The notes under the pieces were generated by a model that was given only the letters and a program-made list of their open reading frames with translations, ran no database searches and had not been told where the DNA came from. 64,000 nt of DNA from Phocoena phocoena. Taxonomy: Eukaryota > Chordata > Mammalia > Artiodactyla > Phocoenidae. The stretch covers positions 2,156,501 through 2,220,500 of the forward strand of contig NW_027077440.1 of NCBI RefSeq assembly GCF_963924675.1. Direction: 5' to 3'. Every line of letters begins with the position of its first letter. Positions within the stretch are counted from its first letter, which is position 1. The position numbers and the translations under genes were made by a program. Shown here in pieces: positions 1-8,937 of this stretch.

Positions 1-211
1 GTAAGAAAACTCTAGATTTAATTTTTAGGACTATAGGAAGACAAAAGGTACCCTCGGTGGGCCAATCAACCCCGAAAGTTGGCCATTCAGAGCGGCAGAA
101 GGTAATAAGTTTTCTTTTCCGGATGTCCAGACTGAGATCGTGTCCTCGGGATTTCACATCCCCAAAATTAGTGAGAAGGAGGGAGAGAGGGGTACTCTGT
201 GTTTGGCCCAT
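1..211 (-). CDS. gag: gag N-terminus (matrix) of a second, tandem provirus; cut by window edge
   Basis: The ATG at 211 opens a frame that begins MGQTQSTPL, the myristoylation-type start of gammaretroviral matrix, which targets Gag to the plasma membrane. The frame is open for 70 codons to base 1. It is the counterpart of the start at 8007 in the complete copy, about 2% different, but it lacks that copy's 1-base deletion (compare 104-118 with 7901-7914). It sits immediately after another leader and primer site, so it belongs to a provirus that extends left of the window. Whether the rest of that gag is intact cannot be seen. Confidence 0.85.
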   Translation of the reverse strand, partial: MGQTQSTPLSLLLTNFGDVKSRGHDLSLDIRKRKLITFCRSEWPTFGVDWPTEGTFCLPIVLKIKSRVFL

Positions 212-454
212 GTTTAGGTCCTGGAAGAGGTTGGTTAGAAAAGGATATTCTGAAAACGAAAGTGATTAAGAGCAGTCCCAATAGCGGAGCCTGTAAAAGG
301 AGGAAAGGAGGTTATCGCGTGCGTGCTTCAGATGGGCTATCAACCCCCAGATGGGTCGCGGTGGACGTCTCCAACCACGCCCGACTAGGTGTCCTATAGC
401 GCGTCTGCCAGGACTGTCCTAGTCCCCAAAACAGAAGGTACCTTGAGCCAGCTT

Positions 455-460
455 ACTTAC
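455..460 (-). promoter_or_regulatory. Major splice donor (GTAAGT), tandem copy
   Basis: The minus strand reads CGGTAAGT, a consensus 5' splice site at the usual leader position for making spliced env mRNA. It is identical in the complete copy at 8251-8256. Confidence 0.6.
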
Positions 461-513
461 CGATCGGTTGTCAGCGATGACCCGTTGACCTGATGTCTGG
501 TGGGCTTGGGGGC

Positions 514-531
514 ATCCCGGACGAGCCCCCA
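514..531 (-). promoter_or_regulatory. tRNA-Pro primer-binding site, tandem copy
   Basis: The minus strand reads TGGGGGCTCGTCCGGGAT, the 18-nt site complementary to the 3' end of tRNA-Pro used by many gammaretroviruses. It lies 2 nt beyond the LTR end, here on the outer side of the 3' LTR, where host flank would be expected. Confidence 0.92.
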
Positions 532-607
532 AATGAAATGCCCACGGTCACGAGACCCCTCCACAAGACCACCAGAGACAAGAGTCAAAGCCAAACGGCA
601 AGGTTCA

Positions 608-613
608 TTTATT
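608..613 (-). terminator. LTR polyadenylation signal AATAAA
   Basis: AATAAA on the minus strand, about 75 nt downstream of the TATA box in LTR orientation, consistent with the R region. Confidence 0.7.
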
Positions 614-687
614 GCAGGTTCGAACCTGGACCTCCGCGCACTCGTTGCCGGTGACGCTAAGAGGTCCCGATGGAGTTTAGTACAGCT

Positions 688-695
688 CTTTTATA
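688..695 (-). promoter_or_regulatory. LTR TATA box (TATAAAAG)
   Basis: TATAAAAG on the minus strand, in the expected U3 position upstream of the polyadenylation signal. It is unchanged in the other LTR (8484-8491). Confidence 0.8.
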
Positions 696-1044
696 GATAG
701 GTACAAACAAGCTCGCGACCTTCAGGGGTGGGGGGTACTGATTGGCTAACTTTTAAACAAAGACATTAGTCACTGATTGGTTAACTTTAAACAAAGACAC
801 TAGTCACCGTCTGATTGGTTGGATGGTTGCAAAAGGGGGTTCATCAAGCATAGTTACAGAAGCGAGAGCGGCTGGTTAAGTTTCGGTTTCCTGAGGCTTT
901 GTTTTTCAATTAGGAATACTTAAGATGGGGCCATAGTTACAAGCAGTACAAACAGGAAGATGGATGCAATCCTAGCAGCACTACGGCCTAATGGCAGGGC
1001 ATCAATTCAGTCCTATTTCTACCAAAGTAGAACATAGCCCTTCA

Positions 1045-1058
1045 TTCCCCCTTCTTTC
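1045..1058 (-). promoter_or_regulatory. Polypurine tract
   Basis: The minus strand reads GAAAGAAGGGGGAA directly before the LTR TG, where plus-strand DNA synthesis is primed during reverse transcription. Confidence 0.9.
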
Positions 1059-1086
1059 ATGAACCAGAGGAGCCAATCTTGGGTCC

Positions 1087-2799
1087 TCAAGGCTCAGTTT
1101 CTTCATTTTCTAAGTCCTCGTATGGCTGATATTGTGATCTTAATACCATTAGCTGAACTGTGTTTATTCTTTTTTGGACGAAATCCATGATTTTGTTGAA
1201 TATACAGGGGTCTATAGTGAGGAGGAGAAGGAGGCATAGTAGAGGGCCCAGGAAGGGGAGGAGGAAGGGAAGCATCCCACGAAATCCTGACCAAAGGGGA
1301 TTGTCCTCTAATTCTTTCCGACGGCGGGCTAAGTCTTCCTGGAGCTGGTGAATTTTGTTTCTTACAATGCCTGATTTATTTGCATAAAAACAACATTTTT
1401 CTTTTAGAGCGAGGCATATCCCACCCTGTTCAGCTGTCAGCAAGTCTAAGCCCCTCCTATTTTGTAGGACCACCTCGGCCAGCGAATCTAATTGGTCCTG
1501 TAAGTCCTGAATGGTTCCAGAGAGGGCTTCTACATCTTCTATTAATTGTCTAGACAGCTGATTATAGGAGTGAAGGGAGACCCCAAGACCTGTACTCCCT
1601 GTGGCCACAGCTCCTGTAATTCCTAGTCCTACCAGTAGGGGTATGGCTGTAATGGCTCGTTTGGTTCTTCCTGCCCAAAGGTCAAAGCTGGGAATGGGCA
1701 ATGGAGTGTCTCCCGAGATCAGGTCTACATTAGGGAGGAGGGTGGCTAGGTTGCAGACCCCTGTCTAGTTCTGGGGTAAATAGGTGTATGCTAGGTTATT
1801 TCCACAGACAAAGACAGTGGTGTTAGGACTACAGAGGGAGGAGTTTACGGGGATATACTGACTACATCCAGTAGATGAAAGGATTCCCAAGTCAATACTG
1901 GCGTTAGAGAGGGAATTGTTCTTGACAAAGCATGAGGTATTAAAGGTAGTTGAAAACTTTGAAAATTGTATGGGAAACGGCTCGGGGAGTAAAGTTGGGT
2001 TACATTGTTTGCTGATGTTTAAATTGGCGAAAATGGGGATAGCTATAGGGCGGGGCGGTCCTTGAGGAAGGCAGAGCCAGCAATCTTGTGCTAAGTTGGG
2101 GTTGGTGGTATTTAAAAGCGCAAAAGTAGCTTCTAGTATAGTCGTGGTTTGGGGGTCCAGTTCAGAGGGATTGACCTTAGGGCGAATTAGGGGGTGGTAG
2201 CTGAGCTGTGGGTACAGATCCTGATAGGCCTTTTCTATTTGTCTTCGGGTTTCTATCTGGCGCACTTCGTCTTGGGGCCCTCCACCGTCTGACATATGTA
2301 TGGGGGCCCTGGTATTCCAGCACACCGGGGTCCCGGGAGTGCCAATGCATCCAGCCTGAAGGTATTTATTATTATCACTAATGGTGGGACTTTTATTATT
2401 CTGTAGTGTGGCTGTGAAATAAGTCTTGTTATTGGTCCCTGTACATTGCTGGTAAGAGGAGTAGCACGTGCTATGCATTGATTCCTGAAAAGTAGAACAG
2501 GGACAAATAGCTCGGGGGGGGAGTGGTTTAGGCTTATGGTGGCATTGCCAGCTGGTTTTGACCCCGGTGCCTCCATATACCTGAACAAGGTATGCAGTTA
2601 TTCCCCCGCAATCCTGCATATGAGTATACCTTCGGGGAACAACAGGAGTCTCGCTAGTACCTCCCCTGCACTCGCACGGTGCACCATATAGTTGTTGCAT
2701 TAAAGCATTCTTAGTGGGGGGGTTGAATCCTCCCCTCGTGGCCCGAGGGTTGAGGGTTAGGACTGTCATTAGAGCTATCAGCAGTACCTTTGTCCTCAT
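1087..2799 (-). pseudogene. env: env, RD114/type-D-like envelope glycoprotein, one in-frame stop
   Basis: Encodes the surface (SU) and transmembrane (TM) subunits of a gammaretroviral envelope that mediates receptor binding and membrane fusion. The ATG at 2799 overlaps the pol end by 89 nt and starts a hydrophobic signal peptide. SU shows SDGGGPQDEVR (residues 170-180), the SDGGGxxDxxR signature of viruses that use the neutral amino-acid transporter ASCT2, then CWLC (240-243), the CxxC that bonds to TM, and many N-glycosylation sequons. A TAG at 1765-1767 ends SU; the frame continues unchanged into TM. TM has a furin site RTKR (1657-1668), fusion peptide, immunosuppressive-type segment [19 protein letters not shown]6CC, a membrane segment and a short tail ending in TGA at 1087. 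At about 570 codons the length is normal. As it stands, SU would be made without a membrane anchor. Confidence 0.93.
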
Positions 2800-5700
2800 G
2801 GGGGAGGGTATGGCGTAAGGTCAGTTTGAGGGGATTGTCCTTACTCCGATCAACCGTCCAGGTGACGTCAGCTTTAGTGGACTTGATGAGGTCAGAAAGT
2901 GGGTCCACCGGCTTGACATGGGTGTAATGGATCCAGGCAGCTATGCCGTCCACCTTGATGGCCGTCGGCGTTGTCAGGATGATCTGGTAAGGTCCTTTCC
3001 ACCTGGGTTCTAGGGTCTCTTGTCGATGGCGTTTGACAAGGACCCAGTCACCTGGTCGGAGCTGATGTGGAGTAGGCGGGGGTCCTGTTGTATATAGCTC
3101 TTTTAGTTTGGGCCAGATTGTCTCATGTATCCGCTGTAAGGCTTGGAGGGAAGACAGGAGATTATTTTCTGGGTCCGATTGGATAAGGTTAGTCTTTAGG
3201 TTAGGGATAATAGGAGGAGGCCTACCATGTATTATTTCGTAGGGGGTAAATCCTAGCTTATAGGGGGAATTTCGCACCCTAAACAGAGCGTAGGGGAGTA
3301 GGACTACCCAGTTAGCGCCAGTCTCCATGGTTAATTTAGTCAAGGTCTCTTTTAGAGTTCTATTCATTCTTTCTACCTGTCCTGAACTCTGGGGGCGGTA
3401 TGCACAATGTAATTTCCAATCAGCCCCAAGTATGGAAGCCAGATCCTGACTTACCTTAGAAACGAAGGCTGGCCCGTTGTCTGACCCTATCATAACTGGA
3501 AAGCCATACCTGGGCAGGATTTCTTCTAGTAGCTTTTTAGCTACTATTTGTGCTGTCTCATTCTTGGTTGGGAATGCCTCAGTCCAACCTGAAAAGGTAT
3601 CTATAAACACCAGTAAATATCTATATCCATATTTGCCAGGCTTTACCTCCGTGAAGTCCACTTCCCAGTAGGCTCCGGGCTGGTTCCCTCTTTCCCGGAT
3701 GCCAGCGGTTGGTGGGTGGGTGTTAGCATTATGGAGTTGGCAGACTGCACAGCCAGCAACCAGTCGTTCAGTTTTTTCGGAGACATTTTTAATTTTAAGT
3801 CCAGTCTGTCTGATGAGATCCTGTAGCCGTCGGGCGCCCAAGTGGGTGCTACGATGGATCCGTTCAAGGACCAAGGTTCCTAGTTTTTCTGGAAGGAGGA
3901 TATTGTTCTTAGCGTCCCGCCACCATCCGTCTTTAACCTGGGTTAGAGGGAGTTTGTTTATCCATCTAATGTCATCTTCCGAGTAGTCGGGTTGGGGCGG
4001 TAATTCCTGGGGCCCTGGATCCGGCAGTTGTAGGGGAAGTAATGGTATTGGAGTGTATGTCGCCTTTCGAGCCGTCTGGTCTGCCAAATTGTTGCCCCGG
4101 GCGACTGGATTTGTGGGTTTTTGATGCCCCGGGCAATGTACAATGGCTAACTTTTTGGGTTCCCATATGGCCGCTAGCAAGGCCAGGATTTCCTCTTTGT
4201 TCTTGATGTCTTTGCCCTCTGCTGTGAGTAGTCCCCGCTCTCGGTATATTGCCCCATGTATGTGTGCGGTAGCGAAAGCATACCGGCTGTCTGTATATAT
4301 GGTGGCTTTTTGGTCTTTGCTCATCTTAAGAGCTTGGGTCAGGGCAATTAATTCAGCTTTTTGGGCTGAGGTCCCTGGGGGGAGAGTCTTTGCCCATATC
4401 ACCTCAGTTTCCGATGTTACCGCTGCCCCCGCATACCTCTGACCTTGCTGGACAAAACTACTGCCGTCAGTGAACCATGTGACTTGTGCATCTAATAGGG
4501 GCTGGTCACGCAGGTCTTCCCGAACCCCATGGATCTGAGCCAGTACCTCTGCACAATCATGGAGTGGGTAGTCTAAGTCTGGGTCAGGTAATAGAGAGGC
4601 AGGGTTTAAAGCCCGTGGTGGAGTGTAGCTGATTTTGAGAGGATTTAACAGTAGACCCTGGTAGTGGACCAATCGAGCATTGCTCATCCATCGGTCGGGA
4701 GGCTGTTTGAGAACCCCGTCGATGGCGTGGGGGGTGGTGACATGTAATTCCTGTCCCATAGTTAGTTTGTTGGCATCCTTTACCTTTAGGGCTGTGGCGG
4801 CGATCACCCGGAGGCAAGGAGGCCAGCCTGCAGCCACGGGGTCCAATTTCTTCGATAGGTAAGTGATAGGCCTGGTCCAAGGACCGAGGGGTTGGGTCAA
4901 CACGGCCTTAGCTATGCCTTTGTTTTCATCCACAAAGAGGTGGAAGGGTTTGGAGACATCAGGGAGACCCAGGGCGGGTGCGGATAGCAAGGCAGTTTTG
5001 ATCTGCTGAAACGATTGCTCAGCCTCCTCTGTCCATTCAAAGGGCGTCTGTTCTTTGGTGGCTAAGTATAGTGGTTTGGCCATTTCAGCAAATTTGGGTA
5101 TCCATAAACGGCAGAACCCAGCTGACCCCAAAAATTCTCTCACCTGTCGAGGCGTGGTGGGTCTGGGGATGCGGAGGACAGTCTCTTTCCATGCATCTGT
5201 GAGCCATCGTTGCCCCCCTTTCAGTAGGTATCCCAGGTAAGTTACCTCAGGCCTGCAGATCTGCGCCTTTTTGGCAGAGGCCCGGTATCCCAGGGTGCCG
5301 AGAGTCTGTAGGAGGTTTCTGGTTCCCTGCAGGCAGGCTTCAGTGGTCCCAGCAGCTATTAAGAGATCATCAACATACTGCAGGAGGGTTATATTGGGGT
5401 TTTGTCTCTGGCACTCACTGAGATCCTCGTGTAGGGCCTCATCAAACAAGGTAGGTGAGTTCTTGAATCCTTGGGGAAGTCTGGTCCAGGTGAGTTGTCC
5501 GTTTATGCCTCTCTCAGGATCCGACCATTCGAAGGCAAAGAGTTCTTGACTTTTGGGTGCTAAGGGTAAACTAAAAAAGGCATCTTTGAGGTCCAGCACA
5601 GTATACCATTGTTTTTCTGGACTAAGGGCGCTCAAAAGAGTATATGGATTGGGTACGGTAGGATGGATGTCTATGACTCGTCTGTTAACTTCCCTCAGGT

Positions 5701-6397
5701 CCTGTACTGGGCGGTAGTCTTTACTGTTAGGTTTGCGGACTGGCAGCAGGGGTGTGTTCCAGGCCGACTGGCAGGGACGCAGTATACCTAGGTCAAGAAG
5801 CCGGCGAATATGTGGAGTGATACCAGTTTTGGCCTCTATGGGCATGGGATATTGTCGGACACGTGCAGGATCTGCCCCTGGTTTGATTTCTATGAATAGG
5901 GCTGGGCGATGTTTGGCTAGTCCCATCCCACCTGTTTCTGCCCATGTTTCGGGGAACTGCTGAAGCCATGACTTTATATCTTGATTTTGGGAGGGTGGTT
6001 CCTGGTGAAGTCGGTACTCATCTTCCAAGTTCAGGGTGAGCACAGATATGGGTTGGTTGTGAGGGTCTGTTATGATCGGCTCCTCTGACCGAAAATGAAT
6101 TTGCGCTCCCATTTTAGTAAGTAAGTCTCTCCCCAGTAAGGGGCAAGGGCTATCGGGAATGACCAGAAAGGAGTGGGTTACTTTTCCCGTGCCCAAGTCT
6201 ACAGTTCTCTGAGTGGTCCAGGGGTAACGTTTAACTCCCGTAGCTCCCTGGACCCAGGAGGTTTTGTCAGAAATTTTCCCGTGGGGCTTAACCAAGACCG
6301 AATGCTGTGCCCCTGTATCCACCAGGAATTGGACTGGTTTCCCCTCCACTTGTAGGGTTACCCAGGGTTCGGGGAGGGGGTCCGAACCCCATCCCCC
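2711..6397 (-). CDS. pol: pol: protease, reverse transcriptase, RNase H, integrase (open)
   Basis: One frame of about 1228 codons follows the gag UAG without a shift, so Pol would be made as a Gag-Pol readthrough product. Counting from the methionine at 6349: protease LVDTGAQ (9-15); RT motif VLDLKDAFF (251-259), LPQGF (291-295) and YVDD (325-328); RNase H acidic residues D627, E666, D687 and D757; integrase zinc residues H832, H836, C867 and C870; and catalytic D898, D957 and E993. All key residues are present and there is no internal stop. The C-terminus overlaps the env start, as in related viruses. The open frame fits recent insertion; activity cannot be judged from sequence alone. Copies in trans could draw on this enzyme set. 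Confidence 0.95.
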   Translation of the reverse strand, partial: GGWGSDPLPEPWVTLQVEGKPVQFLVDTGAQHSVLVKPHGKISDKTSWVQGATGVKRYPWTTQRTVDLGTGKVTHSFLVIPDSPCPLLGRDLLTKMGAQIHFRSEEPIITDPHNQPISVLTLNLEDEYRLHQEPPSQNQDIKSWLQQFPETWAETGGMGLAKHRPALFIEIKPGADPARVRQYPMPIEAKTGITPHIRRLLDLGILRPCQSAWNTPLLPVRKPNSKDYRPVQDLREVNRRVIDIHPTVPNPYTLLSALSPEKQWYTVLDLKDAFFSLPLAPKSQELFAFEWSDPERGINGQLTWTRLPQGFKNSPTLFDEALHEDLSECQRQNPNITLLQYVDDLLIAAGTTEACLQGTRNLLQTLGTLGYRASAKKAQICRPEVTYLGYLLKGGQRWLTDAWKETVLRIPRPTTPRQVREFLGSAGFCRLWIPKFAEMAKPLYLATKEQTPFEWTEEAEQSFQQIKTALLSAPALGLPDVSKPFHLFVDENKGIAKAVLTQPLGPWTRPITYLSKKLDPVAAGWPPCLRVIAATALKVKDANKLTMGQELHVTTPHAIDGVLKQPPDRWMSNARLVHYQGLLLNPLKISYTPPRALNPASLLPDPDLDYPLHDCAEVLAQIHGVREDLRDQPLLDAQVTWFTDGSSFVQQGQRYAGAAVTSETEVIWAKTLPPGTSAQKAELIALTQALKMSKDQKATIYTDSRYAFATAHIHGAIYRERGLLTAEGKDIKNKEEILALLAAIWEPKKLAIVHCPGHQKPTNPVARGNNLADQTARKATYTPIPLLPLQLPDPGPQELPPQPDYSEDDIRWINKLPLTQVKDGWWRDAKNNILLPEKLGTLVLERIHRSTHLGARRLQDLIRQTGLKIKNVSEKTERLVAGCAVCQLHNANTHPPTAGIRERGNQPGAYWEVDFTEVKPGKYGYRYLLVFIDTFSGWTEAFPTKNETAQIVAKKLLEEILPRYGFPVMIGSDNGPAFVSKVSQDLASILGADWKLHCAYRPQSSGQVERMNRTLKETLTKLTMETGANWVVLLPYALFRVRNSPYKLGFTPYEIIHGRPPPIIPNLKTNLIQSDPENNLLSSLQALQRIHETIWPKLKELYTTGPPPTPHQLRPGDWVLVKRHRQETLEPRWKGPYQIILTTPTAIKVDGIAAWIHYTHVKPVDPLSDLIKSTKADVTWTVDRSKDNPLKLTLRHTLPHEDKGTADSSNDSPNPQPSGHEGRIQPPH

Positions 6398-6400
6398 CTA
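6398..6400 (-). promoter_or_regulatory. gag-pol readthrough stop (UAG)
   Basis: The gag frame ends ...THDAE-UAG and continues in the same frame into protease, followed by a G-rich stretch (GGGGGGATGGGG). Gammaretroviruses suppress such a UAG at low frequency with the help of a downstream pseudoknot. The same-frame layout is seen; suppression is inferred from the family. Confidence 0.8.
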
Positions 6401-8007
6401 CTCTGCATCATGTGTAAACAGGACTGGGGTGGTGGCCTTCGGTTGCCATTGCCCCTGGTTGGGGCGTGGCTGCCTTTTTTGGGGGCATTCCCGAGCCCAA
6501 TGGCCTTTTTCCTTGCAATAGGCACATTGATCTCTGTCCAATGGTCGCCTGGGAGGTCGAGTGACTGGGGGGCCCCCTTGATCTTTCTGAACAATGGCGG
6601 CCAGGACCTTAGTCATTTTCTCAGTGGCTTTAAGTTGTTTATCCTCTGGGGCGTCTTGGTTATTAAAGACGCGCTGAGCAATACGGAGTAGGTCCTGTAT
6701 CTGTTTGCCCTCCAGATCTTCTAACTTCTGGAGTTTCTTTTTAATATCAGGGGCTGCCTGGTTAACGAAGGACATTACAACGGCAGCCTGATTTTCGGGG
6801 GCCTCTGGATCCATAGGGGTATATTGCCTAAAGGCTTCCATTAATCTTTCTAAATAAGAGGAGGGACTTTCTGTTTTACCTTGTACAATTGAATATACCT
6901 TGGCCAAATTAGTGGGCTTGCATGCGGCAGCCCGGAGACCCGCCATTAGAGTCTGGCGATAAATGAGCCGTCGTCCCCTACCTTCTCCGGTGTTGTAGTT
7001 CCAATCATCCTGCGGGGGGCGAGTTAAGGGAAAGGCTGCATTAATAAGATCAGGGTTAGCGGTGGGTTGACCATCATCTCCAGGAACCAGTTTTCTTGCC
7101 TCCAGCTGGATTCGTTCTCGTTCCTCGGTAGTGAACAGGATCTGGAGAAGCTGTTGGCAGTCATCCCAGGTGGGCTGATGGGTAAACATAACACTATCTA
7201 GAAGAGCTATCAAGTCTTTAGGATTATCAGAAAAACGAGCATTCTGGGTTTTCCAATTATATAAGTCACTGGTAGAGAATGGCCAATATTGGAGTCGGGG
7301 GTTCCCTGTCTCATCGGGAGGGCCTATTTCTCGTAGGGGTAGGGCTGTGGTGGAATCTGGATGGCGGAACCCTGGGTCGCGCTGAGTGCGTCCACGGGTG
7401 CGTCCAGCCGGCCCAGGGGAGTTATTTTCATTGGGCAGGAGGGCCAGCAGTGCCTCTGCCTCTCGCTGCTCCGGTTCTGACCTGGGTGGCCTCTCGGGAG
7501 GGGCCACAGGAGGTTCTTCCAAGGGGAGAGGAGCAGGGTCAGGAGCAGGAAGGGGGACCGGTTGTGGGGCCAAAGGAGGATGTTGATATGGAGGGGGTTC
7601 TATGAGAAGGAGGTCTTGGCTGTCAGAAAGTATGGGTATGGTTGAGGTCTGAGGCTTGGGAGGTTTAGTTGGTCGGGCCGTAAGGATCTTATATGTCCCT
7701 GATGACAAAAAGGGGGCCATCCAGGGAGGTGGGTTTTCTACCAGGTCCTGCCATACCAAGATGTAGGGGATTTGGTCTGGATGGCCTTCTTTCCCTGGTA
7801 AGAAAACTCTAGATTTAATTTTTAGGACTATAGGAAGACAAAAGGTACCCTCGGTGGGCCAATCAACCCCAAAAGTTGGCCATTCAGAGCGGCAGAAGGT
7901 AATAAGTATCTTTTCCGGATATCCAGACTGAGATCGTGTCCTCGGGATTTCACATCCCCAAAATTAGTGAGAAGGAGGGAGAGAGGGGTACTCTGTGTTT
8001 GGCCCAT
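6398..8007 (-). pseudogene. gag: gag polyprotein, broken by a 1-base deletion in matrix
   Basis: Gag forms the virus core: matrix, p12, capsid and nucleocapsid. The ATG at 8007 starts with MGQTQSTPL. At about 7904-7914 this copy lacks one base relative to the tandem copy (104-118), so the initial frame stops at 7828-7830 after 59 codons. The rest of gag is open in the other frame to the UAG at 6398. Numbered from the methionine at 7759, it shows a proline-rich p12 with late-domain PPPY (55-58), a capsid with a major homology region around [18 protein letters not shown], a charged helix before NC, and one CCHC zinc knuckle [14 protein letters not shown] (412-425). The total length of about 536 codons is typical of the family. 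Only the frameshift separates it from an intact gene. Confidence 0.93.
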
Positions 8008-8250
8008 GTTTAGGTCCTGGAAGAGGTTGGTTAGAAAAGGTTATTCTGAAAACGAAAGTGATTAAGAGCAGTCCCAATAGCGGAGCCTGTAAAAGGAGGA
8101 AGGGAGGTTATCGCGTGCGCGCTTCAGATGGGCTATCAACCCCCAGATGGGTCGCGGTGGACGTCTCCAACCACGCCCGACTAGGTGTCCTATAGCGCGT
8201 CCGCCAGGACTGTCCTAGTACCCAAAAGAGAAGGTACCTTGAGCGAGCTT

Positions 8251-8256
8251 ACTTAC
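8251..8256 (-). promoter_or_regulatory. Major splice donor (GTAAGT)
   Basis: The minus strand reads CGGTAAGT in the leader, the likely donor for subgenomic env mRNA. The acceptor within pol could not be chosen with confidence by eye. Confidence 0.6.
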
Positions 8257-8309
8257 CGATCGGTTGTCAGTGATGACCCGTTGACCTGATGTCTGGTGGG
8301 CTTGGGGGC

Positions 8310-8327
8310 ATCCCGGACGAGCCCCCA
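8310..8327 (-). promoter_or_regulatory. tRNA-Pro primer-binding site
   Basis: TGGGGGCTCGTCCGGGAT on the minus strand, 2 nt after the 5' LTR CA end; complementary to the tRNA-Pro 3' end. Confidence 0.95.
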
Positions 8328-8329
8328 AA

Positions 8330-8841
8330 TGAAATGCCCATGGTCACGAGACCCCTCCACAAGACAACCAGAGACAAGAGTCAAAGCCAAACGACAAGGG
8401 TCATTTATTGCAGGTTCGAACCTGGACCTCCGCGCAATCGTTGCCGGTGACGCTAAGACGTCCCGATGGAGTTTAGTACAGCTCTTTTATAGACAGGTAC
8501 AAACAAGCTCGTGACCTTCAGGGGTGGGGGGTACTGACTGGCTAACTTTAAAACAAAGACATTAGTCACTGATTGGTTAACTTTTAAACAAAGACACTAG
8601 TCACCGTCTGATTGGTTGGATGGTTGCAAAATGGGGTTCAGCAAGCATAGTTACAGAAGCGAGAGCGGCTGGTTAAGTTTCGGTTTCCTGAGGCTTTGTT
8701 TCTCAATTAGGAATACTTAAGATGGGGCCATAGTTACAAGCAGTACAAACAGGAAGATCGATGCAATCCTAGCAGCACTACGGTCTAATGGCAGGGCATC
8801 AATTCAGTCCTATTTCTACCAAAGTAGAACATAGCCCTTCA
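8330..8841 (-). repeat. 5' LTR
   Basis: A 512-bp LTR, TG...CA, with TATA box at 8484-8491 and AATAAA at 8404-8409. It differs from the 3' LTR by about 15 substitutions and one single-base indel. Base 8842 onward is satellite monomer, giving a clean integration edge. The expected short target duplication cannot be tested because the other host edge is outside the window. Confidence 0.95.
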
Positions 8842-8937
8842 AAAGCGGGGCAGAATTTCAGGACAACGATTGCAGGGGGTAGACTGGAATTGCCCTGAAA
8901 GCATAGGAAAAGAGGCACAACGTCGACAATGATGCAC
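8842..8937 (+). repeat. Partial satellite monomer cut by the provirus
   Basis: The last 96 bp of a monomer before the palindrome. Its start at AAAGCGGGGCAG marks where the retrovirus integrated into the array. Confidence 0.92.

Larger units (their letters stand above)
212..533 (-). other. 5' leader of the second, tandem provirus
   Basis: Untranslated leader between primer site and gag ATG, matching 8008-8329 with few differences. It contains the splice donor at 455-460. Its position directly outside the 3' LTR of the complete provirus shows the tandem arrangement. Confidence 0.88.
534..1044 (-). repeat. 3' LTR (shared with the tandem provirus)
   Basis: A 511-bp LTR with TG...CA ends on the minus strand (TGAAGGG at 1044, TTTCA at 534). 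U3 has several CCAAT-type motifs (ATTGG on the plus strand near 740-815), a TATA box at 688-695 and an AATAAA signal at 608-613. The polypurine tract borders it on the env side. On the other side it is followed by a primer site, so it acts as 3' LTR of one provirus and 5' LTR of the next. Confidence 0.95.
8008..8329 (-). other. Provirus 5' leader
   Basis: Untranslated leader from the LTR end to the gag ATG, expected to hold the packaging signal, with a splice donor at 8251-8256. No further gene is seen in it. Confidence 0.85.
534..8841 (-). mobile_element. Endogenous gammaretrovirus, full-length provirus
   Basis: This 8.3 kb provirus lies on the minus strand in the order LTR, tRNA-Pro primer site, gag, pol, env, polypurine tract, LTR. 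The gag and pol frames are the same and are separated by one UAG, which is the gammaretroviral arrangement. By eye the two LTRs differ at about 16 of 511 positions (about 3%), so the insertion is fairly young on a mammalian scale. Only two clear coding breaks were found: a 1-base loss in matrix and one in-frame stop in env. On the right (8842) it abuts satellite DNA. On the left it continues into a second copy. Cetacean gammaretroviral ERVs such as the killer whale element are known; whether this is the same family needs alignment. Confidence 0.95.

Noticed and set aside
57..269. A plus-strand open frame starting MGQS inside the leader
   Set aside because: It only resembles a Gag start by chance. 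The real gag start lies on the minus strand at 211 and reads MGQT; the plus frame has no other retroviral feature.
514..531. A tRNA-Pro gene fragment
   Set aside because: Only the 18 nt complementary to the tRNA 3' end are present, next to an LTR, so it is a primer-binding site.
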